From Linum tenue (taxonomy: Eukaryota; Streptophyta; Magnoliopsida; Malpighiales; Linaceae): a DNA stretch of 64,000 bases. This document shows, piece by piece, positions 44,701 through 57,143 of the stretch. A program made the translations under genes and the position numbers. The DNA is taken from NCBI GenBank assembly GCA_946122785.1, contig CAMGYJ010000010.1:27569608-27633607 (forward strand), written 5' to 3'. Position 1 is the first letter of the stretch. Every line of letters begins with the position of its first letter. The notes under the pieces were generated by a model, which saw nothing but the letters and a program-made list of their open reading frames with translations, was not told the origin of the DNA and did no database searches.

Positions 44701-46815
44701 TGCATAATTAATTTAAGGATTAGTGATGGGATAACCCTTCACTTCATGCAATGTTAAATCATTAAAAATTTGATATCAAGTTGAGTTTATGTAAAGATAA
44801 TTATAGAACCTAAGTTATTACTTATAAGTTGCTATTATGGTGATGTTTTGTAGTTTTCATAGTAGTATTGGTTAAGATATTGAAAGCATATAACACAACC
44901 ATGCATATAACAACAACTATGTTGAACATCGATAATTTCACGTTGAATTGATAAGCGAAGTGAAAATCTAAGAAGCAAACACATACTTAGTTTGCTGCAA
45001 TTTTATTAAGAAATGCAACTAATCAATAGAGTGGTATTAAGGTCTAGCTAGGTCCCACCTCAAGGCTCAACCATCGTAGAATAATTGATCTCTGAGTTCC
45101 CCAAACGATTAATAGGTTTAGGCCCTACCCGTATCCCAATATATGTTTTTTCTTTTAATAATAATTATGTGGTATAGCAAGGACATTTAAGTGACAGATT
45201 GTCATATATTTAATGCATCAAAATGTCAGCATTGAGACCGATAAGCTATGCATTTGCTGCACTTGACAAACATATATTATTGTTGAGTTGTCTCATTTTT
45301 TTCAGTTTGTATGATCCTTCATATATTACATTTAGTACACATTTTTTAGGAACTTAATAAAAAATTCAATGGTATGTAATACTTATGTTCACATCGGGTT
45401 TACTGGTTAGACGTTGATTCGGTGAGAAAAACGGGAGTAACACAGCCTTATAAGATATAACTTTTACCGTAAAAATCAAGTTGTAAATTTATTTATAACC
45501 CACAACACATATATCCAGCCTAAATAAACTAAAATGAGCATATAAGTTTGTGTCAAATTTTCATTCACGCAGCCCATATTGAGCGGCCCATTTAATTTGT
45601 TGTTGCGGCTACATTAATGTGTCCATTGATGTGTTCATTGACGTTAAAACCCTTCCTCAAATTAAGGACGGCTTCCGAATGGCTGATGTGGCAAACTCCA
45701 TACTTGCACTGTTGTATATATATATGTGTTGATGAATAGATCCATCACCATATAGTGTGGTAGGTTCGTGTAGGCCATATTGAAGTATATCCAAGGTTTC
45801 AGCTTCTTTTGTCAATACGCATGTTTTTTCAGGCAAGTCCAAGCTCCAAAGGGTCAATTTTGTATTCGAGTCGTTTAGCATAATAACCTTTGTACAATGT
45901 TATTAGGGTATCTAAACGTTGTGTGATTATTTTGCTCCTTGTTCCTCGCCGAATTCGGTTTGGTTCAACCAAACCATTTGCGTACCCCTTAGCTTTTACC
46001 CAATTTACCCCTCTCCATTCTCCTTAACACCAAAACTGCAAAGGTTGTTGGGTGTACAAAGTAACAATGAATATTCAGTATATATCTACACGACTCCCCT
46101 TCTCCCCCACCCCATTTAAAACCATGGATGGGGTCTATCCCCCTACACTACAGTACTTGATCATCTTCATCATCAATGGCTGGGCTGCCTGCAATCACAG
46201 AAATCCATCCCCATCCCTTTCCCTATTCTTATTCCCATTCTACTCTCTCTCCCTTTCTTCCAGAGCTATATCAGGAGCTCTATGACAGTGAAGTGAAGTC
46301 CCTATTGGTACAATTAGAACAGTAGCTACAAATTCCAATTCACGCAACTGCCGTCCATAAATGGAGATGATGGCTTCCCCTAACCGTTCTGATGCTGATT
46401 TTCTATATCATTTTCAGTCGACACAGCAATTGAATAGTAATTAATTGTTAGAAAACACCTCAGAAAACTGGAAAGAAAGACTTACAGAACAGAACAGAGA
46501 AATCAACAAAGCTCTGTATATAGACTTATCTAAGTTCATGATTTTCTGAAGCTAGCAATTGGAAATATCTCAAACCTTATGTACAAACACATAAGAAACA
46601 ATACATATGCTATATATATATACTGCCTACAAAAATTCAATTTAATATATCCAGCCAGCTAGAAGATCGAGATTCTCGTTTTCATGGGGAGGAAAGGAAA
46701 GAACACCAAAAAGAGAAAGAAACAAATTTTTAATTAGGAAGTGCTAAGTGCTAAAACCTCTGCTGACAATTCTGGGTCTTGACGAAAATCTTCGTTGTGT
46801 ACCCTTTGGATGGAA
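44701..46815. other. Intergenic, no gene seen
   Basis: Short frames around 45657-46285 look like chance. The part nearest 46816 is probably the 3' region of the CLE gene. A TATATATATA run is at 45715-45725. Confidence 0.4.
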
Positions 46816-47064
46816 TCATCGTCGCTTGTTGTGCAGTGGGTTTGACCCGGTCGGAACCCGCCGCTTCTCCGACCGAAACCCTGCCCCTCCGGCGACACCA
46901 GGGTACTGTACTTGATCTCCTGGTCGGAACAGCTGCTGGGTCGCCGTCGATGGAGCGGAGAATCCAGTAGTCCGAATCGCGTCTACCCTCATCGGAGCAA
47001 ACATTGCGACCAGCAATACGACGAGAAAGGTAAACAGAAGCGGCCGGAGACAGAAGCGCATCAT
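46816..47064 (-). CDS. CLE: CLE (CLAVATA3/ESR-related) prepropeptide
   Basis: An 82-residue intronless frame, ATG at 47062-47064, starting MMRFC then a signal peptide core LLFTFLVVLLVAMFA (about residues 9-23). A variable linker (STATQQLFRPGDQVQYPG) leads to the C-terminal CLE motif RRVPTGSNPLHN at about residues 68-79, followed by KRR. CLE peptides are cut from such precursors, secreted, and bind leucine-rich-repeat receptor kinases in meristem, vascular or root signalling. Length, secretion signal and C-terminal placement fit the family. The Ser at position 7 (GS rather than the common GP) is a variant also seen in other plant CLE peptides. The member cannot be named. The basic KRR tail after Asn would be trimmed. 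Confidence 0.88.
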   Translation of the reverse strand: MMRFCLRPLLFTFLVVLLVAMFAPMRVDAIRTTGFSAPSTATQQLFRPGDQVQYPGVAGGAGFRSEKRRVPTGSNPLHNKRR

Positions 47065-47182
47065 CCTGCTCTGTTTTCTGCGTACTCTGTTTTCTCTGTT
47101 TTTCTTTTGGGGAGATGGGGAATGCTGGGGAGAATGTCTACGAAAGAGATGGACGAGGAAAGAAAGGAAAAGAAGGGGCTTC

Positions 47183-47193
47183 TTTTATATATA
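47183..47193 (-). promoter_or_regulatory. Candidate TATA box of the CLE gene
   Basis: TATATATAAAA on the minus strand, about 120 bp upstream of the ATG. The leader between is short and AG-rich. Distance and sequence fit a core promoter. Confidence 0.5.
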
Positions 47194-47199
47194 TTCGTG

Positions 47200-49950
47200 T
47201 GTGGTGGGTGGAACGTAGGAGTTAAGAAGAAGAAGCAGAAGAAGGGTTTGAAGTTTTAGAGGGGAGATTTGTGAATGGTTAGTCTTTTTTGTGTTTGAGA
47301 TCTCAAGCAAAAGGCTACCACCTGGTTTTATATGTGAACAGAAACGGGGGGGCTTTACTCGCTCTGTTTTCTATGGCCGTGCGGCACATGTACATATACA
47401 TTTGTGATTATGATGGCATTGGTTTTACGCCATTGATGGCGATCCTGCGGTGTAGAACTGTGCTATATGGAGCGTAAAATTCCACGGGAGTGGGACCGGG
47501 TGGAATGAGGATGAATCGAAGTGGAATTAATGACGGTTTGGAGACGGTGGTGGTGGTGTAGTAGGTCTAGAGGTCAAAGATGAACGAGATGGGATGGGAT
47601 GTGGAACAAGGCTCAAAATGTGAACTCGGAGGAGGGAAGGGAATTTTTTCAAAGGGGCCAATTACATATAAGCTCACTCAACTTTTGATTCTTAATCAAT
47701 TCGCTAACGTATCGGTGATTTCGTCCATTTCAGTGAAGTTTATTTTTTTAGTTTGAATTGTCTAGAATGATGTATGAGCTCATCGACAGTTAATAATTGG
47801 AAGGGCCATATGCACCCATCTAAAAACTGTCGGCCAATGGGAAGAAGAGCTTAGAGCTGGTTTGAGTAACGTTAATTAGCATGTTGAATCAAGTATCATG
47901 TTTGGTTTTGATTGTTGATTTGGTTAAACGACTTGTATATGCGTACTTATTATGCTGACCTTCTATTATTTGTTATTTCATATGTGAAGTATAATGGTGA
48001 TGGATGAGTACGAACAATTTATGTTAATTATTTCTAACTTTAAAACCCACAAAAAAATAGAGTGATTGATTTGCTCGGGATCAACATATTCGGTGAGCAT
48101 TTGTGATTTGACAATGCTTGAATTGAATATATGGGATACAATGACGTGATTGCCCTTGGAGTTGAGGTACCGGCGAGCTAGGTGGGGGGAGGGCAATGTG
48201 GTCATGGTAGAAAGTCAAAAGAGAGGCAATGCGCGGAGTTGCCGACCGAGTACCGACCCACTTGAGTAGGGTTGTGGAAACTCAAACTGGAAAGGAAGAT
48301 TCATCATCAGAGGAACAGTTGAGAGAGAGGCAGGCGCGTGGAGACATTTTCTGATGTCCCTTTCTCGGTCACGGTCACGGCCAGGGCCATGCTTGTGTTC
48401 CAAGAATCTTAACTATCCTCGAATTCGATATTAATAGGTTTAGGGTTGCCATTCCTGTGTGTAGGCTAGTTAGCTACTTGTGTTGTATTTGTTCATTCAA
48501 AATATTAATTTATTCCGTGTTTGTATTTGTTCCTTCAAAATATTAAATTAGTTATTAGTTCATATTATTATATTACATGTATATGTATGCTAATGTTCTC
48601 CCATGACTAAGCATGATTGTGCTGAGTCAGGTTGGAATAATATTTTCATAGAGTGTTGTTCGAAGCAATTCGACTCTCTATGACATGTAAGGAGGAGATA
48701 ATATATTCTACCAACTCTACTTTTTATATGATCTACTAGAAATGAAAGGAACAACACTCTTGAACCAACAACAAAGAGAATAACATGACTAATAAATTCA
48801 AAAGTTTCGGGGGAAAAAAAATGAAACCTTGAAGCAATTCAGAGCTTCTTTTAATTTATAGAAAATTGAGATATAATGATTAAGGAATGAGTCATTTTGC
48901 TGCTGAATAAAGATTAGGACGCCTTTTAAGCGCTCACCAAAAGAAGAAAAAAAAGAGTAAAGTCTCATATTGTTCGCACGGTGGTGGCTAATGCCTATCT
49001 AGTATGCAAAATGGATGAGGGTTGGTCCACTTAAATGAAATCATGAGTTTATTTAACAAAATTAATTGTAATTAAGACTTCTGTATTACAAAAATACAGT
49101 AATGACTACGTATTTCAATAAAATTGATGCTCAAATCAACCCTTATAATGGAAATGTATTGATTGGGAGGACCGGCAATATAAATGCCTCCACATATAAA
49201 CATATATACAGAAATTTTCCCAGGTCTTGGTTAAAGAGAAAGAAAGATAATACGTGGAGTGGTGAGATTGGTCAAATTTAGGCGGCAAACAGTTGAAATC
49301 CAATTGGCCATGACGATGCCTGTGGAGAGTAAGGCAAGAAGAAAGAAAGAAAGAAACCTTTCTATTTTATTCTATTGGTGACGGTTGATTTTGAACTAAT
49401 TGGCACCAAACACGACTCAGAAACACACAGCATGAATTTTTTTGTTATTCAATGGAAACTTGGTGAAAACTTGTAGCGTTGTTCTTCAAATGAGTTTACT
49501 TTAATAATCCATAAACAATCTGACCTAAGTACGTGTACCGCCAAGTGCGTTGACCTGTGCCTCCATGTGGAGAACAGACAACATTGAAACTCAATATCAT
49601 TTTTTTTTTTTGCCATGTAAAGGTCAACGCCGCGACTCTACTTTTATATAGTTCTGTTCTCATTCTCTCTTGACGTACCGTTTTTTTTTTCTGTCCAAAA
49701 ATTAAAGAAATTTGGACCATCCTTCGATTTATACATGTTATTTTGTGCCAGGTGCCATGTTCTCCTCCTGATATTTTCAATGCTCAACCTCACAACTAAA
49801 ATATAATTTTCCATTCTGTTCCCAGCAGCAATTCTTCCTCGACATTTGACAACCAGAGGAAGGAGGATTCTTGAATAAAGCCCAACGTGGAAGGGATGTG
49901 AATGTGGGGCTGTGGGCTAAACAAGTTATACCTATTTGATTTATGTATGG
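47200..49950. other. Upstream of the CLE gene and intergenic, no gene seen
   Basis: The first few hundred bases probably contain the CLE promoter. The rest is AT-rich with a GAAAGAAAGAAAG run at 49343-49354 and T-runs near 49600 and 49680. No credible frame. Confidence 0.4.
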
Positions 49951-49957
49951 GTCACGA

Positions 49958-50604
49958 CAGGGGCGGACCCAAGGGGTTTTAGGGTGTCCCCGGACACCTC
50001 TAAATTTTGGGAAAATGATTATCCAACCCCGGTGTTAATTTACGTATAGACAAAAAAAAAATATAATTGATAGTGAGGGACATCCTGAAATTTGAAAAAA
50101 TGATTATCCTACTGTCATTTGTGTATAAAAATATAAATGGTGGGTTTGGGTAATTCAAATCTAGAACACTATTATTATTAATAAACTTAATTTCAGTTGA
50201 GCTACAACTCATTTGTTGTTCGATTGTGAACAATGTGTAATAGTAAAAAGTCATTCCCTATCTCTAATTATTTCAATCTAAACTAATTTCAATCTACCCT
50301 TAATTTGTATTGATTTTATGATTGTACGGCAAGTGTTGAAGAGTCTTTCAGCTTTGGGTTACATCAAGAACAAGTTTACAAATCGAATATGCGATAAGTT
50401 CCTGAATGATTATTTAGTAGGGTATATCGAGATCACTATAAACACCAAGTGTATTCTACAATTATTTTCGAATATGAAAACACATCATGGACTTTTTTAA
50501 CCTGTATGAGTAAGGTATTTTCATATTTACGATTTTATTTTTATTTTTATTTAATTTATTTTTTAAAAGAGGACACCCCTATGAAAAATTTATGGGTCCG
50601 CCAC
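49958..50604. mobile_element. Deletion derivative of a hAT element (ZMYM1-like transposase type)
   Basis: The left end is CAGGGGCGGACCCAAGGGG and the right end, on the other strand, is TGGCGGACCCATAAATTTTT, imperfect inverted ends of a hAT type common in plants. GGGTGTCC follows on both sides. The extreme right terminus is altered, so the 8-bp duplication could not be confirmed. A transposase scrap lies inside. Confidence 0.6.
50318..50500 (+). pseudogene. hAT transposase C-terminal scrap (TTF-zinc-finger type)
   Basis: The 60-codon frame contains YIKNKFTNRICDKFLNDYLV then GYIEITI and LQLFSNMKTHH. This resembles the C-terminal block K-x-K-x-x-x-RM-x-D-x-x-x-x-DCLV-x-YIE ... F-x-x-MK-x-R of plant hAT transposases annotated as zinc finger MYM-type 1-like. 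Only this end remains. Confidence 0.55.
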
Positions 50605-50779
50605 ACGCGGTGTCACCGAAGATGATGATGGACGAGTTAACGACACGGGGTTCGGATCTCATGACTAAGGGGTGCTTAATCATTTGGCTAAACCCCTCCC
50701 AGCTTTTAAATATGAACACATGAATCTGACAATTAAAAAGTGGAAATGACTTTTTAATTAATGACAGAAGTAGTTTGGG

Positions 50780-51128
50780 TATTATGAAAAATTACGAAGT
50801 ATACAAATCGAACTTACGAACAGTACAAACAATACAAACATACAAACATTACAAACTAAAACAACAAAACATACAAACATATTTACAAACAATACAAAAC
50901 ATACGAACTATACAAACAATACAAACTAGACCGACAAACAATACAAATCATACAAAATAAAAAAAATAACCGGGTTGACTTTGGAGGCTCCATCCCTATA
51001 TAGAGGGTTTTGTCCCAACGTCAACCCGGTTGTTATTTTGACATACAAACATTACAAACATGGTGGGAAAAAATGACAAACTAGACCGACAAACCATACA
51101 AAATGGAAAAATACCCGGTTTGACTTTG
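50780..51128. repeat. ACAAAC-rich array and 155-bp direct repeat with hairpin
   Basis: 50810-50950 is an imperfect array of TACAAAC(A/G)A units. ACAAACTAGACCGACAAAC recurs 155 bp apart (50921 and 51076). The first repeat contains ACCGGGTTGACTT...AACGTCAACCCGGTTG, an inverted pair around a CTCCATCCCTATATAGAGGG centre (50969-51037). The second has the related ACCCGGTTTGACTTTGGAGA and continues beyond the LINE at 57401 with GTCAACCAAGTTT. The LINE therefore landed inside the second hairpin. Confidence 0.75.
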
Positions 51129-51365
51129 GAGACTCCATCTCTATATTTTTGATAATGGCGATATTATTATTTATTGGAAAAAGGAAGAACAAGGTTCAGG
51201 AGAACTGAACCCTGAACCAGCAGACAGAGATAAACAAATGAAACAGAGGGAGAAGCGAAAAGGAAGAACCTCCACCAACGAGTAACAGCCCAATACACAA
51301 AGAAAAATAGCCCGACGGACGAGACCGTCTCCGCTAAGACAAGGAAAAATACAGAAGCCGAGTAA

Positions 51366-54300
51366 TCAGAGACGAGACATAACATCCGCAATCCAAGCCG
51401 AGGCGAGGTCTTTGTCGATCTTGGAGTGAGCTGAGAGCCATGAGATGACCACACGAATAGCCTTCTGAGCAATCATTTTAGGTGGACAATGGGAGCTCTT
51501 AAAGATGCTTTGGTTTCGCTGAAGCCAAACTGACCAAAACACGGCATGAAGAATGCAGAGGTTGAACCAATCATCAATAGAGTTGGGAGTCAATGATGTT
51601 TGATTATAAAACATAGCAGAGAGATCATTATCCAGGTTGCCAATCGAGCACTTAGCCCTTTTGATGCGGCTCCAAACTTCTTGAACAAAACTACACCTGA
51701 TGAAGAGATGTTCCGCATTTTCTTCATTACTGCAGCAAAGAGCACAGCGATTAGCAAGGGCTAATCCTCTTCTTTTCAATGCATCCTGAGTTGGAACTTT
51801 CTTGTGCCATAGAGTCCAACAAAAGAAACAAACTTTAGTCGGTATGAACGGTTTCCAAATAGTAGTAGCCTCAAAGTTCTGAATGCCAGGGAATCTTTCC
51901 TGTATCAATTGCTTGTAAGTTGAATTGACTGAGAATGAGCCGTCTTGCTTTGTAGACCAAGATATCCTGCAGGGACTGTTAGCAGAGAGATGCAAATTTC
52001 TGCTGTTTAACAAATCAAAAAGATTAACTCTCTCTCTATCCGCTCCTCCTCTCAAAGAGAAACGTAATTCAATATTCCAGATTACCTCATTATTAGAGAA
52101 GGAGACCACATCAGCTATCCGTGCAGCGGGGAAAGAAGCAGCAGCAGCTACTCTAGGGAAGTCAATAGCAAAGATAGGATTTGTGGTCCATCTATCATGC
52201 CAGAAGGAGATCTGACCTCCCCCACCCGGATCAATGCAGGCATATTTCCAGAAAACAGAATATTCTTTCGCAATATTAGCCCAAATCGAACTCGAAAAAC
52301 CAGAACTGATAATGGAGGTCTGCCAAGAGGAGTAATCATTCGGGTATTTTGTGTTTATCAGAATTCTCCACCAACTACTCACTTCGGTTGCAAACTTCCA
52401 CAGCCATTTAATAAGGAGAGCTGAATTAAAAGAGGCTAGATCACAAAGGCCAAGACCACCTTTAGATCTTGGAGTTTTGCAAAGGGTCCAATTTATAAGA
52501 GGAGCTTTCCGAGTTTCACCCATCCCATTCCAAATAAAGTTTCTCTGAATAGCTTCAAGGTCCTCAATAACCTTTTTAGGAGCTTTGAGAAGGGAGAAAT
52601 AGTAAACAGGCAAACTAGTAAGAACTGCCTTATTAAGAACAAGTCTACCACCAGTTGAAAGGTACTTACCTTTCCACCCTTCCAGCCTTTTTCTGAAATT
52701 GGCAATGATCGGATCCCACGTCGAAACAGCATTAGGCTTAGCACCTAGGGGATAACCAAGATACTTAGGTGGGTTGCTGCTCCACTTACAGCCAAATATG
52801 CTAGCATAGAAGCTCGGTTCAGGGACGTCTCCTACAGTGTACATAATAGACTTGTCGAGGTTGATCTTGAGACCTGTAACCGATTGAAAGCAAACGAGAG
52901 TGGCCAGAATGCTAATGACTTGCTCGTGCGAGACATCACAGAATATGAGGGTATCATCTGCGAATAAGAGGTGGGTGACCTCACCCTGCTGCTGGTTTTC
53001 ATTCATGAAGAATCCATTAATCTTACCAACTTCTTTCAGCTTGGATATCATAAATGACAAAATATCCATGACAAGAATAAATAGGGCCGAGGAGATAGGG
53101 TCTCCTTGCCGGAGTCCCTTAGAGGTAGGGAAGTAGCCATGAGCTTCACCATTAACCAGGACGGAGATGAGAGGAGAGCACACAGAAGCTTGAATCCACC
53201 TGATCCAAACCTCAGGGAACCCAAGATGTCTCAGAATTCTAAATAAACATTCCCAGTTAACATTGTCATAAGCCTTCTCGATATCGAGTTTAAACATAAG
53301 CCCTGGTTTCCTGCTTTTCCTTCTGCTGTCCACTAATTCATTGGCAATGAGGCCCGCTTCAGCAATTTGACGACCTTTAACAGCTGCTTGTTGCGAGACA
53401 GAAACCAAATCAGGGAGAAGGTCACTTAAACGCCTGGAGAGGACTTTATTGATGAGCTTGTTGAAGCTTCCCAATAGAGCAATGGGTCTCAGGTCCTTAA
53501 CATCTTCTACTGCATCTTTTTTTGGGACAAGGCAGACGAAGGAATGGGTAGCAGACCTCGGCAGTCGACATGAAGAATGGAAGTCCATGAAAGCATTAAT
53601 AATATCGGTCTTGATATGATTCCAGCACTTCTTGTAAAAATCGTAGTTAAAACCATCAGGTCCAGGCGCTTTGCATCCATCACAATCATTCAAAGCCTCC
53701 CATATTTCAATCTCATTAAAAGGGCGGCAGAGACTTATTCCATCTGATTCTTTGATTTTCCTCTCAAAATAGCTACTGGGAAAGGGTCTGATAGTCTGTA
53801 GTTCTTTGAATAAGTCCATGTAGAAGTCCAGAATACCCGCTGCAACTTCCTGGAAACCTTCTAGCATAATGCCATGAACTTTGATGCAATCAAAAAAATT
53901 GAGCTTTCTCCTGTAATTAGCTATGCGATGGAAATAGCCTGTGTTGTTATCTCCTTTGTGAAGCCAAGTTTCCCTGGACTTTTGTCTCCAGAAAATTTCC
54001 TGCATATTAAGAGCATGGGAGAGTTCAACCTTCAAAACACACCTCTCAATAATTTCATCTTCATCAAGAGTTCTGGTTTCCTCAACAGTGTTAATTCCGT
54101 GAATTCTGCTCAAAAGATCGTCCACCCTCTTATGAATGTTACCAAAAACCTCTTTGTTCCAGATTTTAAGATTTGTTTTTATTACCTGCAGTCTCTTGCA
54201 CCAAAGGAAAGAACCCCCAGAACCTTGGATAGGAATTATCATCCAGTTAACAAGATCATCATAGAAACGCCTGTCCTCAAGCCACATGCTTTCAAATCGC

Positions 54301-55030
54301 CATGGTCTTTTAATCCTTCTGTCAACACCCCATTTGAGTAATAATGGATTGTGATCAGATTCAACTCGTTCAAGTGTTGTAAGAGAGCAATCAGGGAATG
54401 AGCAATCAAAGCCAGGGGATATAAACACTCTGTCGATGCGAGACATGGACGGACTATCAGAACCTCTACTCCAAGTGAAGTGACTTCCTTTCAGGGGAAG
54501 TTCAAGAAGAAAATTGTTGTCAATGAACTCGTTAAATTCATTCATGATATCAGAATCCCTTCTTACCCCTATATAATCATCATGGAATCGAACAAGATTA
54601 AAGTCCCCTCCAATACAAACAGGAGAGCTAATACGCTGGCAGAGCTGGTGAAGATCACTGATAAAAGCCATTTTATCCGATTTATCTTGCGGGCCATAGA
54701 CAGTTACCAGATGCCACGGAATGGAAGACGCTAAGTCTAAAAATTCCAAGATAAGATACCAAGTGCCTTCACTAGAAGAAAGCAGCTGAAGAACCTGTTT
54801 GTCCCAGTATACAAGGATACCCCCTGAACTTCCGATGGCATTCTTAGCCACCCATCCCATGTCTCTTCTTCCACTCAGACTAACCACCATAGAGTCATTG
54901 CAGTCATCCCATTTGGTTTCGAGAAGTGAGACGATATGAGGTTTATGCTTCGAGATTAAACGCTTGATCCTACCTCTTTATCACGATCACCTAATCCTCT
55001 AGCATTCCAGAAATAGACTGAGAAACCCAT
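51366..55030 (-). CDS. LINE ORF2: endonuclease, reverse transcriptase, zinc-binding region
   Basis: ORF2 starts at ATG 55030, four bases after the ORF1 stop, with FWNARGLGDRDKE, the usual L1 N-terminus. One frameshift near 54972 (a missing base in GAGGTAGGATC) is the main break; from 54890 the frame runs 1174 codons without a stop. Endonuclease: ETKWDD, GGDFNLVR, SRIDRVF and ESDHNPLLLKW, with its key acidic and His residues. RT: APGPDGFNYDFYKK, SFVCLVPKKDAVEDVKDLRP, LRQGDPISSALF and the catalytic FADDTLIFCD (about 52955). Zinc-binding end: PTKVCFFCWTLWHKKVPT and CALCCSNEENAEHLFIRC. If the frameshift is real the protein is not made whole. Confidence 0.92.
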
Positions 55031-55034
55031 ATCT

Positions 55035-57143
55035 TTATTGATGAAGTAGTCCAGCCGCCCTGCTAGCACTCTTCCTTGGTCCTTTAGGAGGAGGAGGTTG
55101 TGGGCCAAGTCTATGCTTTTCCATTTCTAGTTTAGATCTAGGAGTTCTCACCTTTCTGCTGTGCATTTCCTTTGCGGTTTCCCTGATCACCCTTTCAGAA
55201 GTTTCATTGCCTTCATCATGTTCCAGAGAGAAAATGTGACTCAGAGTTACACTTGATTCAACTAGGGATAAGAGATCGAAAGGATAAGTCTCCAAATTCC
55301 AGTTGGCATCCTCAATTTCTTGAGAGCAGGAAGGCGAGGGGAGCTCTTCAAGGATAAGGTTATGAGTTGGAGATTGGATATCCACAGAATTTGGAATTTG
55401 GGATGCGAGTAAAAGGTTCTCATCAGAGCAAGGAATCAGGGGTGGGGTTGAAGGAACAGGTGAGGAGTAAACTGAGGCGGGTCTAGGGAGTAAGGGAATT
55501 AGAGGTTCGGTTTGGGGAAACAAAGATAGATGTTCTGTTGGGAATTGAAGATTGGAAATGGTGAATGGCTGGTTAAAGTTTGACAGTATAGAAATGGTTG
55601 AGAAATTGGTGGAAAGAGTTATAAGGATCGAAAAAGGGGAAGGAAGTAGAGACTGAAGGGGGTTGGGAAAAGACAGGGCTTCGAGGAGACAATTGAGGGC
55701 CACAGGAAGGTGTAAATGGGTCTGAGTAATGAGGCTTTGAGGTGAGATAAGAGTATGGATTTTGGTCTGGGCTAGGTTTGAAGGGGATTGGGTCAAAGGG
55801 AGACGGGATAGGGGTGAAAAGGTTGAGGGTTTTGGGTCACAAGGTTTGAGGAGGGATGGGCTTGAGGAGGGGTGGGCCGATGGCCTGAGCCAAATTGGGC
55901 CCTCTTTACGAACCCAAATTCTTTTGGAAAGTTTGCGAGTCTGTTCGCCTTCGCCAACATGTCCCTCGGAATAAGTATGGGGAGCATTTATCGATGACGG
56001 AAAAGAATTGGTTTGGCGTGAAGTGCTTTTCGAAGGCCGATGTAGCAAAAGGGGGTTATGGCTCTTCGTCTTCTGAACCCGCTGAATACTCCTATTTGAT
56101 TTACCGTAACGATCAAAAGCTGTCGGCGGCGGAATAACATTGATCAGGAATCTATCCGACGCAAACTGGACAGAAATAGAGAGTGGAATTTCACCTTTGC
56201 ACCTGATTCTGATCCTAATGAACTGCAAGCTCCAAGATGCCCAGTCAATTTCAATGAATGATCCGCAGAAGTTACCAATAGCTTTCATCAGATTGATGCT
56301 TTTAAGGTGCAGAGGAATGCCATAGACGAGGATCCAAATATCTGATTTACTTGATCTTACTTCTTGTTCTTTCCATTCCGAGACAGATACACAGAAATTC
56401 TTGTACTTGAGCTGACCAAGTCTTTGGATTCGAAGAGCATGCTCAATGCTTGGGCAGATAAGAATCCAACTTCCTTCTCCATTGTACTCCAATCCATAGT
56501 TGTCATCGATTGACCATCTTCTGTAGGCCCATTCTCTAAACCCATGTATACAATCAGTCGTGAAAATCGCTGTATCATTGAGACTCTGGAAGTTGATAAT
56601 GAGACATTTACCCAGAAAATCACGTCTTTCTTGTACTCCATCAGAATCAACTTCAATATGTTTGTCCATGCCTTGTCCAACAATCTTACATTTACCTGCT
56701 GCATAGAAACCAGAACTTTTGACTACGTCAGCGTAAGATTTTCCTGTGACTATAGATTTGGCTTGACTGGGAGGTGGAGGCAGATTATATGAGTGGAGAT
56801 TGTAATTAGACCGGAGACGATCTTGTAGTTCAGAAGTGTAAAAACGTTGTAGTAAATTGATGACTCTTGCCCATCCGCCATCTGAAGGTATCAGTATCTT
56901 ATAGACTTTTCCGTTTCTTCTTTGTTCTGAAATTTGCAGTTGCTGAGACCGTCGGTCGGAAGTTCTCCCGACGTGAATGATACGCCCTCCACTCTTCAGC
57001 ATCGAATTGCTAGGGAAGTGCCAATTCCTTATAGCGGCTGATTGGAGAATGCCCTGAAGCCAAGTGATCTGATGTTCATTCATGAAAATGAACCAAGTTC
57101 TCAGAGAATCTTGAGCCTGTAAGCGATATACTTTCTCTTGCAC
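55035..57143 (-). CDS. LINE ORF1, gag-like (DUF4283-type) RNA-binding protein
   Basis: A frame of about 700 codons ending in TAA at 55035. It has the DUF4283-type core GKCLIINFQSLNDTAIF, RRWSIDDNYGLEYNGEGSWI and DIWILVYGIPLHLKSINLMK, as in plant L1 ORF1 proteins, then a Pro/Ser-rich tail. I see no CCHC knuckle. Upstream the frame stays open to about 57307 but has no ATG; the first in-frame ATG is near 57083, while GTG sits at 57143. An ATG at 57243 is in another frame, so a start-side lesion or non-ATG start is possible. Confidence 0.88.
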   Translation of the reverse strand: MQEKVYRLQAQDSLRTWFIFMNEHQITWLQGILQSAAIRNWHFPSNSMLKSGGRIIHVGRTSDRRSQQLQISEQRRNGKVYKILIPSDGGWARVINLLQRFYTSELQDRLRSNYNLHSYNLPPPPSQAKSIVTGKSYADVVKSSGFYAAGKCKIVGQGMDKHIEVDSDGVQERRDFLGKCLIINFQSLNDTAIFTTDCIHGFREWAYRRWSIDDNYGLEYNGEGSWILICPSIEHALRIQRLGQLKYKNFCVSVSEWKEQEVRSSKSDIWILVYGIPLHLKSINLMKAIGNFCGSFIEIDWASWSLQFIRIRIRCKGEIPLSISVQFASDRFLINVIPPPTAFDRYGKSNRSIQRVQKTKSHNPLLLHRPSKSTSRQTNSFPSSINAPHTYSEGHVGEGEQTRKLSKRIWVRKEGPIWLRPSAHPSSSPSLLKPCDPKPSTFSPLSRLPLTQSPSNLAQTKIHTLISPQSLITQTHLHLPVALNCLLEALSFPNPLQSLLPSPFSILITLSTNFSTISILSNFNQPFTISNLQFPTEHLSLFPQTEPLIPLLPRPASVYSSPVPSTPPLIPCSDENLLLASQIPNSVDIQSPTHNLILEELPSPSCSQEIEDANWNLETYPFDLLSLVESSVTLSHIFSLEHDEGNETSERVIRETAKEMHSRKVRTPRSKLEMEKHRLGPQPPPPKGPRKSASRAAGLLHQ

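Noticed and set aside
50630..50695. tRNA-like B box (GGGTTCGGATCTC)
   Set aside because: No A box at the right distance and no cloverleaf can be drawn; it is probably a retroelement-derived fragment.
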